From CAXTPV01 sp964249405 (GTDB lineage: Bacteria > Pseudomonadota > Alphaproteobacteria > Acetobacterales > Acetobacteraceae): a stretch of 64,000 nucleotides of DNA. The notes below the pieces were generated by a model. It did no database searches and was not told where the DNA came from. It worked only from the letters and a program-made list of their open reading frames with translations. The first letter of the stretch is position 1. Every line of letters begins with the position of its first letter. The DNA lies in the NCBI GenBank assembly GCA_964249405.1, contig CAXUBX010000001.1, forward strand, positions 8,071 to 72,070, read 5' to 3'. Shown here in pieces: positions 40,692 to 52,352 of this stretch. The position numbers and the translations under genes are program-made.

Positions 40692-43615
40692 TGGTCGCGG
40701 ACGGAACGCTGTTCCCGGGCGCCGAGACCTTCCGGGGAGATGCGTCCCCGGGAGATGCCGCCTCCGACGGCGCGGCGCCGTTCGCGACCCGTCATCTCGG
40801 GCCGGACGAGGCGGCGATCCGGGCGATGCTGGACCGGGTCGGCAGCCCGAGCCTCGACGCGCTCGCGGCGCGCACCGTGCCCGAGGCGATCGCCGCATCC
40901 TTCACGCCCGGCCTGCCCGACGCGGCATCCGAGGCCGCGGCCCTCGCCGAGATGCGGGCGCTCGCCGCCGACAACCGGGTGGTGCGCTCGCTGATCGGCT
41001 GCGGCTATCACGGAACCCACGTGCCGCCGGTGATCGCCCGCAACGTGCTCGAGAACCCGGCCTGGTACACCGCCTACACGCCCTACCAGGCGGAACTCGC
41101 GCAGGGACGGCTGGAGGCGCTGCTCAACTTCCAGACCGCGATCGCCTCGCTCACCGGGCTTCCGGTCGCCAACGCCTCGCTGCTCGACGAGGCGACCGCC
41201 GCCGCCGAGGCGGTGGCGATGGCCCGCGCGGTGGTCCGCGGCGGCGAACGCGGCGTGGTGCTCGCCGACGACCTGCATCCGCAGACCGGGGCGGTGATCG
41301 GCGCGCGCTTCGCCCCGCTCCGGACCGCGATCACGTCCTATCCGGCGGGCGACCTCGACGCGCTCCGGTCGGCGCTGGCGGAGACGGGCGCCGCCGCGGT
41401 GGTGCTCCAGTATCCGGGGACCACCGGCGCGCTCCGCGATCTCGCCCCGGAGATCGAGGCGGCGCACGCGGCGGGCGCGCTGGCGGTCGTCAGCGCCGAC
41501 CCGCTCGCGCTCGCGATCCTGCGCAGCCCGGGCGAGATGGGGGCCGACGTCGTGGTCGGATCGGCCCAGCGGTTCGGCGTGCCGATGGGCTTCGGCGGTC
41601 CGCATGCCGCCTTCTTCGCGACGCGCGACACCTGGCGGCGGAGCCTCCCGGGCCGGATCGTCGGCGTCTCGGTCGATGCGGCGGGCCTGCCCGCGTTCCG
41701 CCTCGCGCTGCAGACCCGCGAGCAGCACATCCGGCGCGAGAAGGCGACGTCGAACATCTGCACCGCCCAGGTCCTGCTGGCCGTGATGGCCGGGTTCTAC
41801 GCGGTCTGGCACGGACCGGACGGGATCCGACGCATCGCGCACGCCGTGCACGGACGCGCGCGCGCCCTGGCGGCCGCGCTGCGCGAGGCCGGGCACGCGG
41901 TCCGGCACGACCGTTTCTTCGACACCGTGACGATCGACGCCGAGGGTGGCGCCGACGGGCTCGTCGGATCCGCGCTCGAGGCCGGTTTCAACATCCGCCG
42001 CCTCGGCGACCACGCGGTCTCGATCGCGCTCGACGAGACGGTGACCGTGGACGAGGTCGCGCATCTCGCGCAGGCGCTCGGCGCCCACGCGGCGACCGCC
42101 GACGTGCCGCCGCCGTCGATCCCGGCGGGCCTCGCGCGGAGCGACGCCATCCTCGCCGAGCCGGTGTTCCATCGCCACCATGCCGAGCACGAGATGCTGC
42201 GCTATCTCCGCCGCCTCGCGGACAAGGACGTGGCCCTCGACCGCTCGATGATCCCGCTCGGCTCCTGCACGATGAAGCTGAACGCGACCGCCGAGATGAT
42301 GCCGATCGGCTTCGCCGGGTTCGCCGACCTCCATCCGTTCGCGCCTCCGGACCAGACGCGCGGCTACCGGACGCTGATCACGCGGCTGGAACGCTGGCTC
42401 GCGGCGGCGACCGGTCTCGCCGCGGTGTCGCTGCAGCCGAACGCGGGAAGCCAGGGCGAGCTCGCCGGCCTGCTCGCGATCCGCGCGTTCCACGCCTCCC
42501 GCGGCGAGGGCGCCCGCGATGTCTGCCTGATCCCGTCCTCGGCGCATGGCACCAACCCCGCGAGCGCCGCGATGGCGGGCATGCGGGTCGTCGTGGTCGC
42601 CTGCGACCGGCTCGGCAGCGTCGACCTCGCCGATCTCCAGGCGAAGGCCGACGCGCACCGCGACCGGCTGGCGGCGCTGATGGTGACGTATCCGAGCACG
42701 CACGGGGTGTTCGAGGACGCGATCCGGGAGATCTGCGCGGTCGCGCACGCGGCGGGCGGCCAGGTCTACATGGACGGCGCCAACCTCAACGCGCAGCTCG
42801 GGCTCACCTCGCCGGGCGCGATCGGGGCGGATGTCTGCCACCTCAACCTGCACAAGACGTTCTGCATCCCGCATGGCGGGGGCGGACCGGGGATCGGGCC
42901 GATCGCGGTCGCGGCGCACCTCGCGCCGTTCCTGCCGAACCATCCGCTCCGCGCGGACGCGGGACCGGCGACCGGGATCGGTCCGATCGCCGCCGCCCCG
43001 TTCGGCAGCGCCGGGATCCTGCCGATCCCCTACATGTACATCCGGATGATGGGCGAGGCGGGGCTCCGGCGCGCGAGCCAGATCGCGATCCTGAGCGCCA
43101 ACTACGTCGCGGCGCGGCTCGGCGACCATTTCCCCCTCCTCTACATGGGTGGCAACGGCACCTGCGCACACGAGTGCATCGTCGACTGCCGTCCGTTCGA
43201 CGCGGAAGCCGGGATCAAGGTCGAGGACATCGCCAAGCGGCTCGGCGATTACGGGTTCCATGCGCCGACCATGAGCTGGCCGGTGCCCGGCACGCTGATG
43301 ATCGAGCCGACCGAGAGCGAGACCCGGGAAGAGCTCGACCGGTTCTGCGACGCGATGATCGCGATCCGCGCCGAGATCGCCGACATCGCGTCGGGCCGGC
43401 TGCCGCGCGACGACAACATGCTGAAGAACGCGCCGCACACGGTGGCCGAGGTCACGGCCGACGAATGGACGCACGCCTACACGCGGACGCGCGCCGCCTG
43501 GCCGCTGCCCTGGCTCCACCAGGCGAAGTACTGGCCGCCGGTCAAGCGCGTGGACAACGCCTACGGCGACCGCAACCTTGTCTGCACCTGCGCGCCGGTC
43601 GCCGACTATGCCTGA
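40691..43615 (+). CDS. gcvP: Glycine dehydrogenase (decarboxylating) GcvP
   Basis: 974 residues as a single chain. PLP-dependent P-protein that decarboxylates glycine onto GcvH. The N-terminal half has FATRHLGPDEAAIRAML, GCGYHGTHVPPVIARNVLENPAWYTAYTPYQ and NASLLDEATAAAEA; the C-terminal half has DRSMIPLGSCTMKLNAT, NAGSQGELAGLLAIR and the PLP-lysine segment CHLNLHKTFCIPHGGGGPG near residue 720. ATG 40691 is preferred to the adjacent TTG. Completes gcvTHP; the L protein is shared with other complexes and is elsewhere. Confidence 0.97.
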   Translation: MVADGTLFPGAETFRGDASPGDAASDGAAPFATRHLGPDEAAIRAMLDRVGSPSLDALAARTVPEAIAASFTPGLPDAASEAAALAEMRALAADNRVVRSLIGCGYHGTHVPPVIARNVLENPAWYTAYTPYQAELAQGRLEALLNFQTAIASLTGLPVANASLLDEATAAAEAVAMARAVVRGGERGVVLADDLHPQTGAVIGARFAPLRTAITSYPAGDLDALRSALAETGAAAVVLQYPGTTGALRDLAPEIEAAHAAGALAVVSADPLALAILRSPGEMGADVVVGSAQRFGVPMGFGGPHAAFFATRDTWRRSLPGRIVGVSVDAAGLPAFRLALQTREQHIRREKATSNICTAQVLLAVMAGFYAVWHGPDGIRRIAHAVHGRARALAAALREAGHAVRHDRFFDTVTIDAEGGADGLVGSALEAGFNIRRLGDHAVSIALDETVTVDEVAHLAQALGAHAATADVPPPSIPAGLARSDAILAEPVFHRHHAEHEMLRYLRRLADKDVALDRSMIPLGSCTMKLNATAEMMPIGFAGFADLHPFAPPDQTRGYRTLITRLERWLAAATGLAAVSLQPNAGSQGELAGLLAIRAFHASRGEGARDVCLIPSSAHGTNPASAAMAGMRVVVVACDRLGSVDLADLQAKADAHRDRLAALMVTYPSTHGVFEDAIREICAVAHAAGGQVYMDGANLNAQLGLTSPGAIGADVCHLNLHKTFCIPHGGGGPGIGPIAVAAHLAPFLPNHPLRADAGPATGIGPIAAAPFGSAGILPIPYMYIRMMGEAGLRRASQIAILSANYVAARLGDHFPLLYMGGNGTCAHECIVDCRPFDAEAGIKVEDIAKRLGDYGFHAPTMSWPVPGTLMIEPTESETREELDRFCDAMIAIRAEIADIASGRLPRDDNMLKNAPHTVAEVTADEWTHAYTRTRAAWPLPWLHQAKYWPPVKRVDNAYGDRNLVCTCAPVADYA

Positions 43616-43632
43616 GGCCATGGCTCCCTGAG

Positions 43633-44214
43633 ATGGCGGCGGCGCGGCCGTGGCTCCTGCTCGACCTCGCGGGCGTGCTGCTCCGCTTCGAGCCGGAGCG
43701 CCGGATCGCGCTTCTCGGGTCGCTGTCCGGCCAAGGCGAAGCGGCGGTCCGCGCGCGGATCGCGGCCTCCGGCATCACCGAGCGCCTCGATACCGGGCGC
43801 GCCGACGAGGACGCGCTCCGGGCGTTCCTCGGCGCCCTGCTCGGACGCGCGATCGGGACGGACGAGGCCTGGCGGCTCTGGCTGTCGCCGTTCGCGCCCG
43901 AGCGCGCCGTGCTCGACGACGTGCCGCCGCTCGGCACGCGGTTCCGGCTCGGCGTCTTCACCAACAACCCGCGCGCGATCACGCGGGTCTTCGACGCGTC
44001 GCCGTTCGAGCGGATGTTCTTCTCGGCCGAGCTCGGTGCGAAGAAGCCGGATCCGGCGACCTACGACGCGGTCGGGCGTGCGCTCGACGTTCCGGCCCGG
44101 TCGATCGTGTTCGTCGACGACGGGGAGGCCAACATCGAGGGCGCGCGGCGGGCCGGATGGCAGGCGATCGCGTTCCGCGCGGGGGACGGTCTCGCGCGAC
44201 TGCTTCCCGGCTGA
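43633..44214 (+). CDS. HAD family hydrolase (HAD-IA, epoxide-hydrolase-like subgroup)
   Basis: 193 residues. HAD fold: motif I LLLDLAGVLLRF with the nucleophile Asp (the second Asp of the usual pair is replaced, as in the DLGGVL subgroup), motif II LGVFTNNPRA, motif III Lys in LGAKKPDPATYDAV and motif IV SIVFVDDGEANIEGARRAGW. These enzymes dephosphorylate small metabolites or dehalogenate; substrate unknown. It starts 17 nt after gcvP and could be co-transcribed. Confidence 0.87.
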   Translation: MAAARPWLLLDLAGVLLRFEPERRIALLGSLSGQGEAAVRARIAASGITERLDTGRADEDALRAFLGALLGRAIGTDEAWRLWLSPFAPERAVLDDVPPLGTRFRLGVFTNNPRAITRVFDASPFERMFFSAELGAKKPDPATYDAVGRALDVPARSIVFVDDGEANIEGARRAGWQAIAFRAGDGLARLLPG

Positions 44215-44507
44215 CCGGTCGCGCGTCCGAGGGGACGACCGACGCCGACCGGCCGAGACGGACGTTCCCTCGCGCCGGCATCGACCGCGCCGGAACACGG
44301 AGGCGGGCGTCGGCATCACGGGTTCTCCGCCTCGGGGCCACGGGGTCGGCGCGACCGTAGGCCTGTCTTCACGGGCCGCCCGAGCGGCCAACTTGAAATT
44401 CGATGTACGATTCAAGAGCGGCCGGTCCGCTTTCGACCGAGCCGCGCCCTCCGCTTTCGGGCGTCCACGCTTGACAACCCGCTCTCAGGTGACCATTCCC
44501 TGCTTCG
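44215..44507. other. Intergenic region before the SDR-tetR operon
   Basis: No gene seen. It holds an imperfect AT-rich inverted repeat with arms CTTGAA and TTCAAG at 44392-44416, and a consensus -35-like TTGACA at 44471-44476; the hexamer 17 bases later (CATTCC) is only a weak -10. The promoter of the SDR-tetR unit probably lies here, just ahead of the palindromic operator. Confidence 0.4.
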
Positions 44508-44527
44508 GTGAGTGAACGTTCATTCAC
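44508..44527. promoter_or_regulatory. TetR-type operator
   Basis: GTGAGTGAACGTTCATTCAC, a 20-bp palindrome with a single mismatched pair, sits 11 nt before the SDR start codon and 1 nt ahead of its GGGAG ribosome-binding site. The TGAATGAACGTTCATTCA-like core is typical of TetR-family operators, and a TetR gene is the second gene of the unit, so autoregulation is the simple reading. Confidence 0.75.
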
Positions 44528-44538
44528 GGGAGCACATC

Positions 44539-45327
44539 ATGAACGAACGCCTCCATGGTCACTCGGCGCTGGTCACCGGCGCCTCCAGCGGCATCGGCGC
44601 GGCGATCGCCCGCGTGCTCGCCGAGCGCGGCGCCGGCCTGGTGCTGGTGGCGCGGCGCGAGGACGCGCTGACCCGTCTCGCCGACGAGCTGCGGCGCACC
44701 ACGGGCGTCGCCGTGACCGTGCGGCCGGCGGACCTCGCCGACACGGGCGCCCGGGAGGCGCTCGCCGACGCGATCGCGGGCGTCGACATCCTGGTCAACA
44801 ACGCCGGTCTCGGCGTCTACGGCCCGTTCGCCGACGCCTCCTGGGAGCGGCTGCGGCCGGTCCTCGCGGTCAACGTCGAGGCGCTCGCCCACCTCACCCA
44901 TCTCGCGCTGCCGGGGATGCGGCGGGCCGGCTGGGGCCGGATCCTGCAGGTGGCCTCGATCGCGGCGTTCCAGCCGGTGCCGTCCTACGCCCTCTACGGC
45001 GCCACCAAGGCGCTCGTGACCTCGTTCGGGGTGGCGCTGAACGACGAGCTCCGCGGCAGCGGCGTCACCTGCACCACGCTCTGTCCCGGCACCACCGAGA
45101 GCGAGTTCTTCGGCGTCGCCGGCCAGCGGATGAACCGCGTGCAGCGCGGTTCCGTGATGTCGAGCGACGCGGTGGCGCGGATCGGGGTGGACGGGATGCT
45201 CCGCCGGCGGCCGATCGTGGTCGCCGGCCGGGCCAACACGCTGAGCGCGATCGGCGGGCGGCTGATCCCGCAGGCGCTGGGCGCCCGGATCGCGGCCCGG
45301 CTGATGCGCGACACCGAAACGGCGTGA
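44539..45327 (+). CDS. Short-chain dehydrogenase/reductase, TetR-linked
   Basis: 262 residues from ATG 44539. SDR motifs: ALVTGASSGIGAAIARVL, NNAGLGVYGPF, VASIAAFQPVPS (Ser), YALYGATKALVTSF (Tyr-Lys), and CPGTTESEFFGVAG. Resembles the DltE/YqjQ-like group of SDRs with unknown substrates. First gene of a two-gene unit with a TetR regulator whose start overlaps its stop by one base (TGATG). Likely induced when the TetR ligand, perhaps the SDR substrate, is present. Confidence 0.88.
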   Translation: MNERLHGHSALVTGASSGIGAAIARVLAERGAGLVLVARREDALTRLADELRRTTGVAVTVRPADLADTGAREALADAIAGVDILVNNAGLGVYGPFADASWERLRPVLAVNVEALAHLTHLALPGMRRAGWGRILQVASIAAFQPVPSYALYGATKALVTSFGVALNDELRGSGVTCTTLCPGTTESEFFGVAGQRMNRVQRGSVMSSDAVARIGVDGMLRRRPIVVAGRANTLSAIGGRLIPQALGARIAARLMRDTETA

Positions 45328-45917
45328 TGGCGGAGCCGGTCGGTCCTCGCGAGGCGATCGATCGTCGCGACGCGGTGATGCGGGCGGCGCTCTCGCTGTT
45401 CGCCGAGCGCGGCTTCCACGGCACCCGCGTTCCCGACATCGCCGACCGCGCCGGCGTCGCCACCGGAACGATCTACCGCTACTTCCGCACCAAGGAGGCG
45501 CTGGTGAACGCCGTGTTCCAGGAGCGCAAGCGGGCCTTCGCCGCCGCCACCGCCCTCGTCCCGCTGCCGGGCCGGACGCCGGCCGAGCAGGCGCGGGCGA
45601 TGTGGCGGCGCGTGGTGGATGCCGCGCGCGCCGACATCGTCGCATTCCGGTTCCTCGAGCTGCACCACCATGCCGACTATCTCGACGCCGAGAGCCGCGC
45701 GCTCTCGGACCGCGCCGGCGACGGGCCGCTCGCGCTGGTCGAGGCGGCGCGCGCGGCCGGCCTCCCCCGCACGGCGCTCCCCGCGGCGGCGCTGCTCGGC
45801 CTCGTCTCGGGCGCGCTCGCCGCCTTCGTGCGCGACGCCGAGGCGGGGGCGTTCCCCTGCACCGCCGAGACGATCGACGCCGCCGGCGACGCGGTGTGGC
45901 GGATGCTCGCGGGCTGA
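45327..45917 (+). CDS. TetR family transcriptional regulator
   Basis: 196 residues. N-terminal HTH: RDAVMRAALSLFAERGFHGTRVPDIADRAGVATGTIYRYFRTKEALVNAVF, textbook TetR with recognition helix TGTIYRYF. The C-terminal ligand domain is helical, containing VDAARADIVAFRFLELHHHADYLD with three consecutive His, a possible ligand or metal site. Probably represses the SDR-tetR unit through the palindrome at 44508-44527; other targets are unknown. Confidence 0.93.
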   Translation: MAEPVGPREAIDRRDAVMRAALSLFAERGFHGTRVPDIADRAGVATGTIYRYFRTKEALVNAVFQERKRAFAAATALVPLPGRTPAEQARAMWRRVVDAARADIVAFRFLELHHHADYLDAESRALSDRAGDGPLALVEAARAAGLPRTALPAAALLGLVSGALAAFVRDAEAGAFPCTAETIDAAGDAVWRMLAG

Positions 45918-45953
45918 CGGCGGCGCGTGTCCGGACGAGCAGAGAGACGTGGG

Positions 45954-47366
45954 TCAGGACGCGAATGGATAGCGCGACAGGGCGCGGCGGTTCGGGTCGA
46001 GGGTCAACCGGTGATCGAGCGGGGGGTGGGCGCGCGAGCGGCAGTCCTGCCAGTCGCACAACCGGCATGACGTGCCGACCGGGCTCGACGCCTTGGCGAC
46101 GTCGATCCCGTCCGAATACGTGATCCGGGACGCATACGACGCGTCGCAGCCCATCGCGATCACATGCATCGGCGGCGCGTCGCTCCAGGCGAGCGCGCGC
46201 GCCCGCACCGTGCGGGCGAAGCACAGGAACGTGCCCCCGTCGGTGAAGCGCGCGACCTGCAGGCGCATGGTGTCCGGCGTCGTGAACGCGGTGTTTCCGA
46301 TCCAGCGCGGGCACGAGCCGGCGTGATGGCCGATCGGGAAGCCGGCGACCGAGAAGCTCTTGGTGATGTTGCCGGCCGGGTCGATCCGGGCGAAGAACAG
46401 CGGCACGCCGCGGCGCGCCGGCCCCTGCAACGTCGACAGGCGGTGCGCCGCCTGTTCGTAGGACACGCAGAACCGCGCCGACAAGAGCTCGACGTCGTAA
46501 CGGAGCGCCTCCGCCGCATCGACGAGCGCGTCGAACGGCATCAGCAGCGCCGCCGCGGCATAGTTGGTCAGGCCGATGCGCATCAGCGTCAGGGCTTCGG
46601 GCGAGCTGGGCGCGGCATCGTGGATCACGGACGCGACCGCGTCCGCCCCCTCGGCCAGCATGAGCTGGAACGCGAGCTGGAAGCCACGGCTCTCGCGGGA
46701 CAGGATGTCGGACAGGACGAGCTGACGCGCGGCGGCGTCGTAGCGGCGGGTCGCGTCCTCGAGCGGCGCCACGGTGACGACCAGGCCGTGATTGCGGCGC
46801 AGCCGCTCGGCGAGCGCATGGTTCATGAGGGCGGGCGCGAGCACCGGCCCCGGGAAGAGGGCGTCTGCCTGCATCTCGGCCCGGACCTGTTGCGCCGCTC
46901 GTTCGAGACCCGGGAAGTGGTTCATCCGGTCCTGGTAGAGCTGCCGGGCCTCCTCGGCGGGAAGGCGCACGCGCCGGCCCGACGGCAGCGCGAGACCCGA
47001 CGCGTCCTCGCGGGCGACCCGCAGCGCGCGCGACAGCGCGACGACCGCGCGCGCGAGTGCCGGACGCGACGCCAGGGCGGCGAGGTCCTCCGGCGGCACG
47101 GGTTCGGCCCCGAGCATCGGGTCGGAGAGCGCCTCGCGCACCCCTGCCGCGAGCAGGCGCTCCTCCTCGCCGGACAGGGTATCGAGCGAGACGTCGAAGA
47201 TGCGCGTCAGCTTGATGAGGAGCGAGGCCGTGACCCGGCGTCGGTCGTGCTCGAGCAGGTTCAGGTAGCTCGCCGAGATGCCGAGGCGGCTTGCCAGCGC
47301 GGCCTGCGACAGGCCACGCTCGTGCCTCAGCCGCCTGATCGCCTGACCGATGACGGGTGCTGCCAT
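45954..47366 (-). CDS. XRE/ScfR (RamB-type) transcriptional regulator
   Basis: 470 residues. N-terminal XRE helix-turn-helix (IRRLRHERGLSQAALASRLGISASYLNLLEHDRR), an IrrE/ImmA-like middle domain without the HExxH zinc motif (GFQLAFQLMLAE stands there), and a C-terminal DUF2083-type domain with a Cys-rich end, SSPVGTSCRLCDWQDCRSRAHPP. This is the architecture of short-chain fatty acyl-CoA regulators such as RamB, MccR and PrpC-linked proteins. RamB controls glyoxylate-cycle genes in Corynebacterium and Paracoccus. Divergent from aceA, so control of isocitrate lyase is likely. Confidence 0.88.
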   Translation of the reverse strand: MAAPVIGQAIRRLRHERGLSQAALASRLGISASYLNLLEHDRRRVTASLLIKLTRIFDVSLDTLSGEEERLLAAGVREALSDPMLGAEPVPPEDLAALASRPALARAVVALSRALRVAREDASGLALPSGRRVRLPAEEARQLYQDRMNHFPGLERAAQQVRAEMQADALFPGPVLAPALMNHALAERLRRNHGLVVTVAPLEDATRRYDAAARQLVLSDILSRESRGFQLAFQLMLAEGADAVASVIHDAAPSSPEALTLMRIGLTNYAAAALLMPFDALVDAAEALRYDVELLSARFCVSYEQAAHRLSTLQGPARRGVPLFFARIDPAGNITKSFSVAGFPIGHHAGSCPRWIGNTAFTTPDTMRLQVARFTDGGTFLCFARTVRARALAWSDAPPMHVIAMGCDASYASRITYSDGIDVAKASSPVGTSCRLCDWQDCRSRAHPPLDHRLTLDPNRRALSRYPFAS

Positions 47367-47373
47367 GCGAAAA

Positions 47374-47388
47374 CTTTACACCTTTACA
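47374..47388. promoter_or_regulatory. Tandem CTTTACA repeats between regulator and aceA
   Basis: Two copies of CTTTACA with starts 8 bp apart, read as TGTAAAG on the other strand, lie 7 nt upstream of the regulator start codon and 119 nt upstream of aceA. They partly resemble the TTTGCAAA-type sites of RamB/ScfR regulators. A candidate binding site for the adjacent regulator. Confidence 0.45.
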
Positions 47389-47506
47389 AGACGTGCGGAA
47401 GGTCTGTGAAGGTGCAGACGCCGTCGCGCCCGCGGGAGCCGTTCACGCATTCCCGCCGCGAGCGGCATCGGGCAAGGAGGACGTCTCTCGGGCAGGAGTG
47501 AGACTG

Positions 47507-48880
47507 ATGGCGCGGACCGACGAGCTCGATCAGGATGATCCCGAACGGTATGCCGGCATCAGGCGCGACTACACGGCCGACGACGTGGCGCGCCTGGCGG
47601 GCTCGTTCCGGATCCGACACACGCTGGCCGAGCAAGGCGCGCGCCGCCTGTGGCGCCTGCTGAAGGACGAACCCTACGTCAGCACGCTCGGTGCCCTGAC
47701 GGGCAACCAGGCGATGCAACAGGTCAAGGCCGGGCTCAAGGCGATCTACCTGTCGGGGTGGCAGGTTGCGGCCGATGCGAACCTGGCGGGCGAGATGTAC
47801 CCCGACCAGTCGCTCTACCCGGTGAACTCGGTGCCGATGGTGGTGCGACGGATCAACAACGCTCTTCGCCGTGCCGACCAGATCGCGGTTCTGGAGGGCG
47901 AGCGGGAACGGCACTGGATGGCGCCGATCATCGCCGACGCGGAGGCCGGTTTCGGCGGCGCGCTCAACGCGTTCGAGCTGATGCGGGCGATGATCGAGGC
48001 GGGCGCCGCGGGTGTCCATTTCGAGGACCAGCTGGCCTCCGAGAAGAAATGCGGCCATCTCGGCGGCAAGGTGCTGGTCCCGATCAGCCAGCACATCCGG
48101 ACGCTGAACGCGGCGCGGCTCGCGGCCGACGTGGAGGGCGTCCCGACGGTGCTGCTGTGCCGCACCGACAGCCACGCGGCTCAGTTGCTGACCACCGACG
48201 TGGACGAGCGCGACCGGCCGTTCCTAACCGGCGAGCGTACGGCGGAGGGCTTCTTCCGGATCAGGGACGGGGTCGGCGTCGACTACGCGATCGCGCGATC
48301 GCTGGCCTATGCGCCCTACGCCGATCTCCTCTGGTGGGAAACCTCCGAGCCGAACCTCGCGGAGGCCGAGTTCTTCGCGAACTCGATCCACCGCCAGTTC
48401 CCCGGCAAGATGCTGGCCTACAATTGCTCGCCCTCGTTCAACTGGCGCAAGAAGCTGCCCGAGGACAAGATCGCCGACTTCCAGCGCGCGATCGGCGCGA
48501 TGGGTTACAAGTTCCAGTTCGTCACGCTCGCCGGATTCCACGCCCTGAACCACTCCATGTTCCAGCTCGCCCGCGGCTACGCCGAACGCGGCATGGCGGC
48601 TTACTCGGAGCTGCAGCAGGCGGAGTTCGCGGCCGAAGCCGACGGATACACGGCCACCAAGCACCAGCGTGAGGTCGGCACCGGCTGGTTCGACGCCGTG
48701 GCCCTGACCGCAGGCGGCGGCCAGTCCTCCACGACCGCGATGGAAGGATCGACGGAGACCGCGCAGTTCTCTCGCGGCGGCCCCCGGACAGGGAGCGCGG
48801 CGACAGGACGCGACCGGAACGCCGCCGACACGACGCGGGTCGAACCGACCGGGGAGCAACTGGAGACAGTCGCCCGGTAG
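47507..48880 (+). CDS. aceA: Isocitrate lyase
   Basis: 457 residues from ATG 47507 (CAGGAG upstream). Splits isocitrate into glyoxylate and succinate for growth on C2 compounds. The catalytic signature SEKKCGHLGGKVL lies near residue 180; WQVAADANLAGEMYPDQSLYPVNSVP, IIADAEAGFGG, YNCSPSFNWRKKL and TLAGFHALNHSMF are conserved. The usual ending TTAMEGSTETAQF is followed by a further 36-residue polar tail (rich in Arg, Thr, Gly) not typical of the family. No malate synthase gene is visible nearby. Confidence 0.96.
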   Translation: MARTDELDQDDPERYAGIRRDYTADDVARLAGSFRIRHTLAEQGARRLWRLLKDEPYVSTLGALTGNQAMQQVKAGLKAIYLSGWQVAADANLAGEMYPDQSLYPVNSVPMVVRRINNALRRADQIAVLEGERERHWMAPIIADAEAGFGGALNAFELMRAMIEAGAAGVHFEDQLASEKKCGHLGGKVLVPISQHIRTLNAARLAADVEGVPTVLLCRTDSHAAQLLTTDVDERDRPFLTGERTAEGFFRIRDGVGVDYAIARSLAYAPYADLLWWETSEPNLAEAEFFANSIHRQFPGKMLAYNCSPSFNWRKKLPEDKIADFQRAIGAMGYKFQFVTLAGFHALNHSMFQLARGYAERGMAAYSELQQAEFAAEADGYTATKHQREVGTGWFDAVALTAGGGQSSTTAMEGSTETAQFSRGGPRTGSAATGRDRNAADTTRVEPTGEQLETVAR

Positions 48881-48913
48881 GCCGCCCCGGACCGGACCAA
48901 CGGGAGAAGCGCC

Positions 48914-51625
<2,712 letters not shown>

Positions 51626-51638
51626 GGCCGGCGCGGGG

Positions 51639-52352
51639 TCATTGGGGAACGGCCAAGCCACTTCTCCGCAGCGCCTTCGACACCATCCGACCGACCCTGA
51701 CCGCCAACAGGATCGTGGCTGCCAGAGACACCGCCGGAACGATCAGCCGGAGAATGTTCCCGCCCGATGAGACGCTTTCCATCCCGTGCCGGGCAAGGCT
51801 TCCGAGCGCCGTGTAGAGAACGAGCGGCGGCAGGGACGCCGTCGTCCCGAGGAGATAGGAACCGAGATCGAGCGACGTCACGCCCAGCGCGTAGCTCGTG
51901 AGCGCGAAGGGCATGACGGGCGAAAGCCGAAGGAGGCAGACGAGACGCCACCCGTCTCGGCCGACAGCGTCATCAAGTCCGGCGAGGCGATGGTCTCGGT
52001 CGAGCGTCCGAGCCACACGGTCGCGGAACAGCGAACGGCTCAGGAGGAAGGCCGCGAGGGCACCGAGCATGATGGACGGGGCGCTGACCAGGAAGCCCGA
52101 CCACGTGCCATAGATCATCCCAGCCGCGACCGCGATCATCGACGCCGGGATGATCCCGCACAACGCCGCCACGACCTGGCACGCCGCAACGGCAAGCCAG
52201 GCGACCCAACCGGCCCGGCCCTGCAATGTGGCCAGCGCGCCCGCGATCTCGACCGTCGTGCTCGGCCTAACGCCTGCGATGACGGCACCGGTGCAGCCCA
52301 GGCCAAGGATCACGGCGACGAGTGCCAGCCGCCCCGCGCCGCTCCTACGCAT
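51639..52352 (-). CDS. TVP38/TMEM64 family membrane protein
   Basis: 237 residues with about five membrane helices, including LALVAVILGLGCTGAVIAGV, AGWVAWLAVAACQVVAALCG and LVCLLRLSPVMPFALTSYALG. The conserved LLRLSPVMPFALTSYALGVTSLDLGSYLLGT segment is the VTT/SNARE-associated signature of the TVP38/DedA superfamily, proposed lipid scramblases or transporters. The start codon overlaps the end of the glycosyltransferase gene by 8 nt, implying joint expression. Confidence 0.86.
   Translation of the reverse strand: MRRSGAGRLALVAVILGLGCTGAVIAGVRPSTTVEIAGALATLQGRAGWVAWLAVAACQVVAALCGIIPASMIAVAAGMIYGTWSGFLVSAPSIMLGALAAFLLSRSLFRDRVARTLDRDHRLAGLDDAVGRDGWRLVCLLRLSPVMPFALTSYALGVTSLDLGSYLLGTTASLPPLVLYTALGSLARHGMESVSSGGNILRLIVPAVSLAATILLAVRVGRMVSKALRRSGLAVPQ

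Noticed and set aside
40664..43621. Long open frame antisense to gcvP (about 985 codons)
   Set aside because: Product is Arg/Gly/Asp-rich and resembles no protein; such antisense frames are expected from the strong GC bias of codon positions in real genes. gcvP on the other strand is certain.
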